Part shown: positions 7,367 to 8,613 of the stretch, one piece after another
Position numbering within the stretch: the first letter of the stretch is position 1
How the letters are laid out: every line of letters starts with the position of its first letter
Origin: an uncultured Oscillospiraceae bacterium
Lineage (GTDB): Bacteria; Bacillota; Clostridia; Oscillospirales; Acutalibacteraceae
Length of the DNA stretch: 8,613 nucleotides
Assembly: GCA_902489335.1 (NCBI GenBank)
Contig: CABTZO010000042.1
Span: forward strand, 1 to 8,613
Reading direction: 5' to 3'
Translations under genes and position numbers: made by a program
The notes under the pieces: model-generated
Database searches by the model: none
What the model was told of the DNA's origin: nothing
What the model saw: only the letters and a program-made list of their open reading frames with translations

Positions 7367-7371
7367 GGAGG
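7367..7371 (+). promoter_or_regulatory. Ribosome binding site of the lipoprotein gene
   Basis: GGAGG sits five bases before the ATG at 7377, in the 13 bp gap after the MBL hydrolase stop. It is the strongest Shine-Dalgarno sequence in this operon and fixes the start. Confidence 0.85.
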
Positions 7372-7376
7372 ATAAA

Positions 7377-8613
7377 ATGAAGAAGAATATATTAAAAGTC
7401 TTCAATATTTTTTTTATTATCATTTTTGCATGTTTGACTTTGTCATCTTGTGTGGGACAAAAACGTGCAAGTTTTACTAAGGCTAAAGCTAAGGAAGGCA
7501 AAATTTCACAGTCTGTTTCTTCTTATTCTGCCTCGAATTTAGATTTATTGGCATCCTCTAATTTTGTTGAGCTTTATTTTGACCACGTTTCATTTTGTCC
7601 TGTTATTAAAGATAAAACGACGGGTGAACTTTGGTCCGCGCTAACAAATGAAAATTTTGATGCCAATACAATAGAAATGAAAGTTGAATATAAGGGAAAG
7701 GTCTATGAGCTCTTTTCACAAAAAAATTCTGTTGCACTCGGTAAGGCTTCTTACAACTATAAAGATACCGGAGTTGAAGTAAAATATAATTTTGAAATCG
7801 GAGAAAACAGCGAAAAAGTTAGTTTCCCGATATTTGTTGATTTTAATCTTAAAGACGGATGTCTTTATGTTTCTTCAAACTTGGAAAAAATCGCAAAGGT
7901 GAAAGGTTTAAAAATCTTGTCAATAGATCTATTACCGTTCTTCGGTGCTGTTAAAACGGTTTCCGAAAATGATTTCATGCTTGTTCCCGACGGTTGTGGA
8001 GCGGTTATAAAGACCGCTGCCGCAGGCAATGCAAGTTACAACATCAAGACTTACGGATATGATCCGGCTCTTTCTGAAAAATCTGATATTCCGTATTCAA
8101 TCATTCCCGCTTTTGGAGTCAAACACAATAAAGACGCTTTCTCGGCCCTTGTAATTGACGGCGATGCCATAAGCAGAATTATTGCAAATAAAAGGCAGGG
8201 CGGATATAACAACGTCTATGCACGATTTGATATAACTCAAAATGATCTGAATAAAGATTATAACGGACATATCGCAAAGAAGCCCTATAAAGGTAAAATT
8301 CAAGTCGCTTACAGATTCTTCTCCGGCAACCAAACAACGCCGGGAGGGATAGCTTCTCTTGTAAGTGAGCAACTTATCAGAGAAAATTTCTTGTCAGATT
8401 TAGAGGATAAGGACAATAGAGATATTCCCATGAATATTGCACTTTTGGGTAGAATGAAAAAAGGCCCCGTAATGAAAAATTTGACCGATTTCGATGAAGC
8501 TATTGAAATTTTAACTTATGCAAAAACTAAGGATATTAACAACATAAACTTAAGATATTTAGGAGCTTTGAGCGGAGGGGAAAAGCAGAAATCTTTGAAT
8601 TTTGCAAAACTAT
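7377..8613 (+). CDS. Large secreted lipoprotein, DUF5696-like, 3' end cut by window
   Basis: The frame from ATG 7377 stays open to the window edge, giving 412 residues without a stop. The N-terminus is a clear lipoprotein signal: basic MKKN, a hydrophobic core rich in Ile and Phe, and a lipobox LSSC with Cys25 as the lipidated residue. The mature protein would be anchored on the outer face of the membrane. The following part is probably beta-rich, with short alternating segments such as KVEYKGKVYELF. LVPDGCGAVI (202-211), then IIPAFGVKHNKDAFSALVI and GGYNNVYARF, resemble my recollection of the DUF5696 family, where the first motif is usually PDGSGA. Near the edge, FDEAIEILTYAKTKDINN and LRYLGALSGG look like the start of a TIM-barrel-like part. 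No enzymatic function can be assigned; a glycan-related surface role is only a guess. No promoter of its own is seen, so it is probably cotranscribed with the genes to its left. Confidence 0.85.
   Translation, partial: MKKNILKVFNIFFIIIFACLTLSSCVGQKRASFTKAKAKEGKISQSVSSYSASNLDLLASSNFVELYFDHVSFCPVIKDKTTGELWSALTNENFDANTIEMKVEYKGKVYELFSQKNSVALGKASYNYKDTGVEVKYNFEIGENSEKVSFPIFVDFNLKDGCLYVSSNLEKIAKVKGLKILSIDLLPFFGAVKTVSENDFMLVPDGCGAVIKTAAAGNASYNIKTYGYDPALSEKSDIPYSIIPAFGVKHNKDAFSALVIDGDAISRIIANKRQGGYNNVYARFDITQNDLNKDYNGHIAKKPYKGKIQVAYRFFSGNQTTPGGIASLVSEQLIRENFLSDLEDKDNRDIPMNIALLGRMKKGPVMKNLTDFDEAIEILTYAKTKDINNINLRYLGALSGGEKQKSLNFAKL

Noticed and set aside
8097..8372. Antisense 91-codon frame opposite the lipoprotein gene
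   Set aside because: The plus-strand frame through this region is continuous and carries the family-like motifs; the antisense frame has no ribosome binding site or recognisable content.

Overview
The window is ordinary low-GC bacterial chromosome with dense coding. Short intergenic gaps, AGGAGG-like ribosome binding sites, TTG as well as ATG starts, a lipoprotein signal, a QueT-type ECF component and a SpoIIIE-like FtsK together suggest a Firmicute, most likely a clostridial anaerobe. The presence of formate-tetrahydrofolate ligase fits that. The genus cannot be told from the sequence. I see no tRNA, rRNA, CRISPR array, insertion sequence or phage gene.

Left block (2-2555, plus strand): the 3' part of an NAD(P)HX dehydratase gene (nnrD or bifunctional nnr), entering from the left edge, overlaps by 20 bp a complete fhs gene for formate-tetrahydrofolate ligase. 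One repairs damaged nicotinamide cofactors and the other feeds formate into the one-carbon folate pool. The overlap suggests they share a transcript.

Middle (2547-3243): a queT gene for a queuosine-precursor transporter component lies on the minus strand. Its stop overlaps the end of fhs by 9 bp, convergently. Its promoter and that of the next operon face away from each other in a 169 bp intergenic region (3075-3243). The two promoters share an identical 13 bp extended -10 core, and a small hairpin lies between them. No preQ1 riboswitch is visible ahead of queT.

Right block (3244-8613, plus strand): uppP (undecaprenyl-diphosphatase), ftsK (DNA translocase), a membrane-anchored metallo-beta-lactamase-fold hydrolase related to the ComEC C-terminal domain, and a large lipoprotein resembling the DUF5696 family, which runs off the right edge. 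Gaps are 12 bp, -14 bp (overlap) and 13 bp, so this looks like one operon of envelope, division and cell-surface functions read from the promoter at 3181-3209.

I found no convincing novel system. The points most worth a second look are the poorly characterised pair at the right end (exported MBL hydrolase and lipoprotein) downstream of ftsK, the matched divergent promoters, and the terminator-less convergent overlap of fhs and queT.
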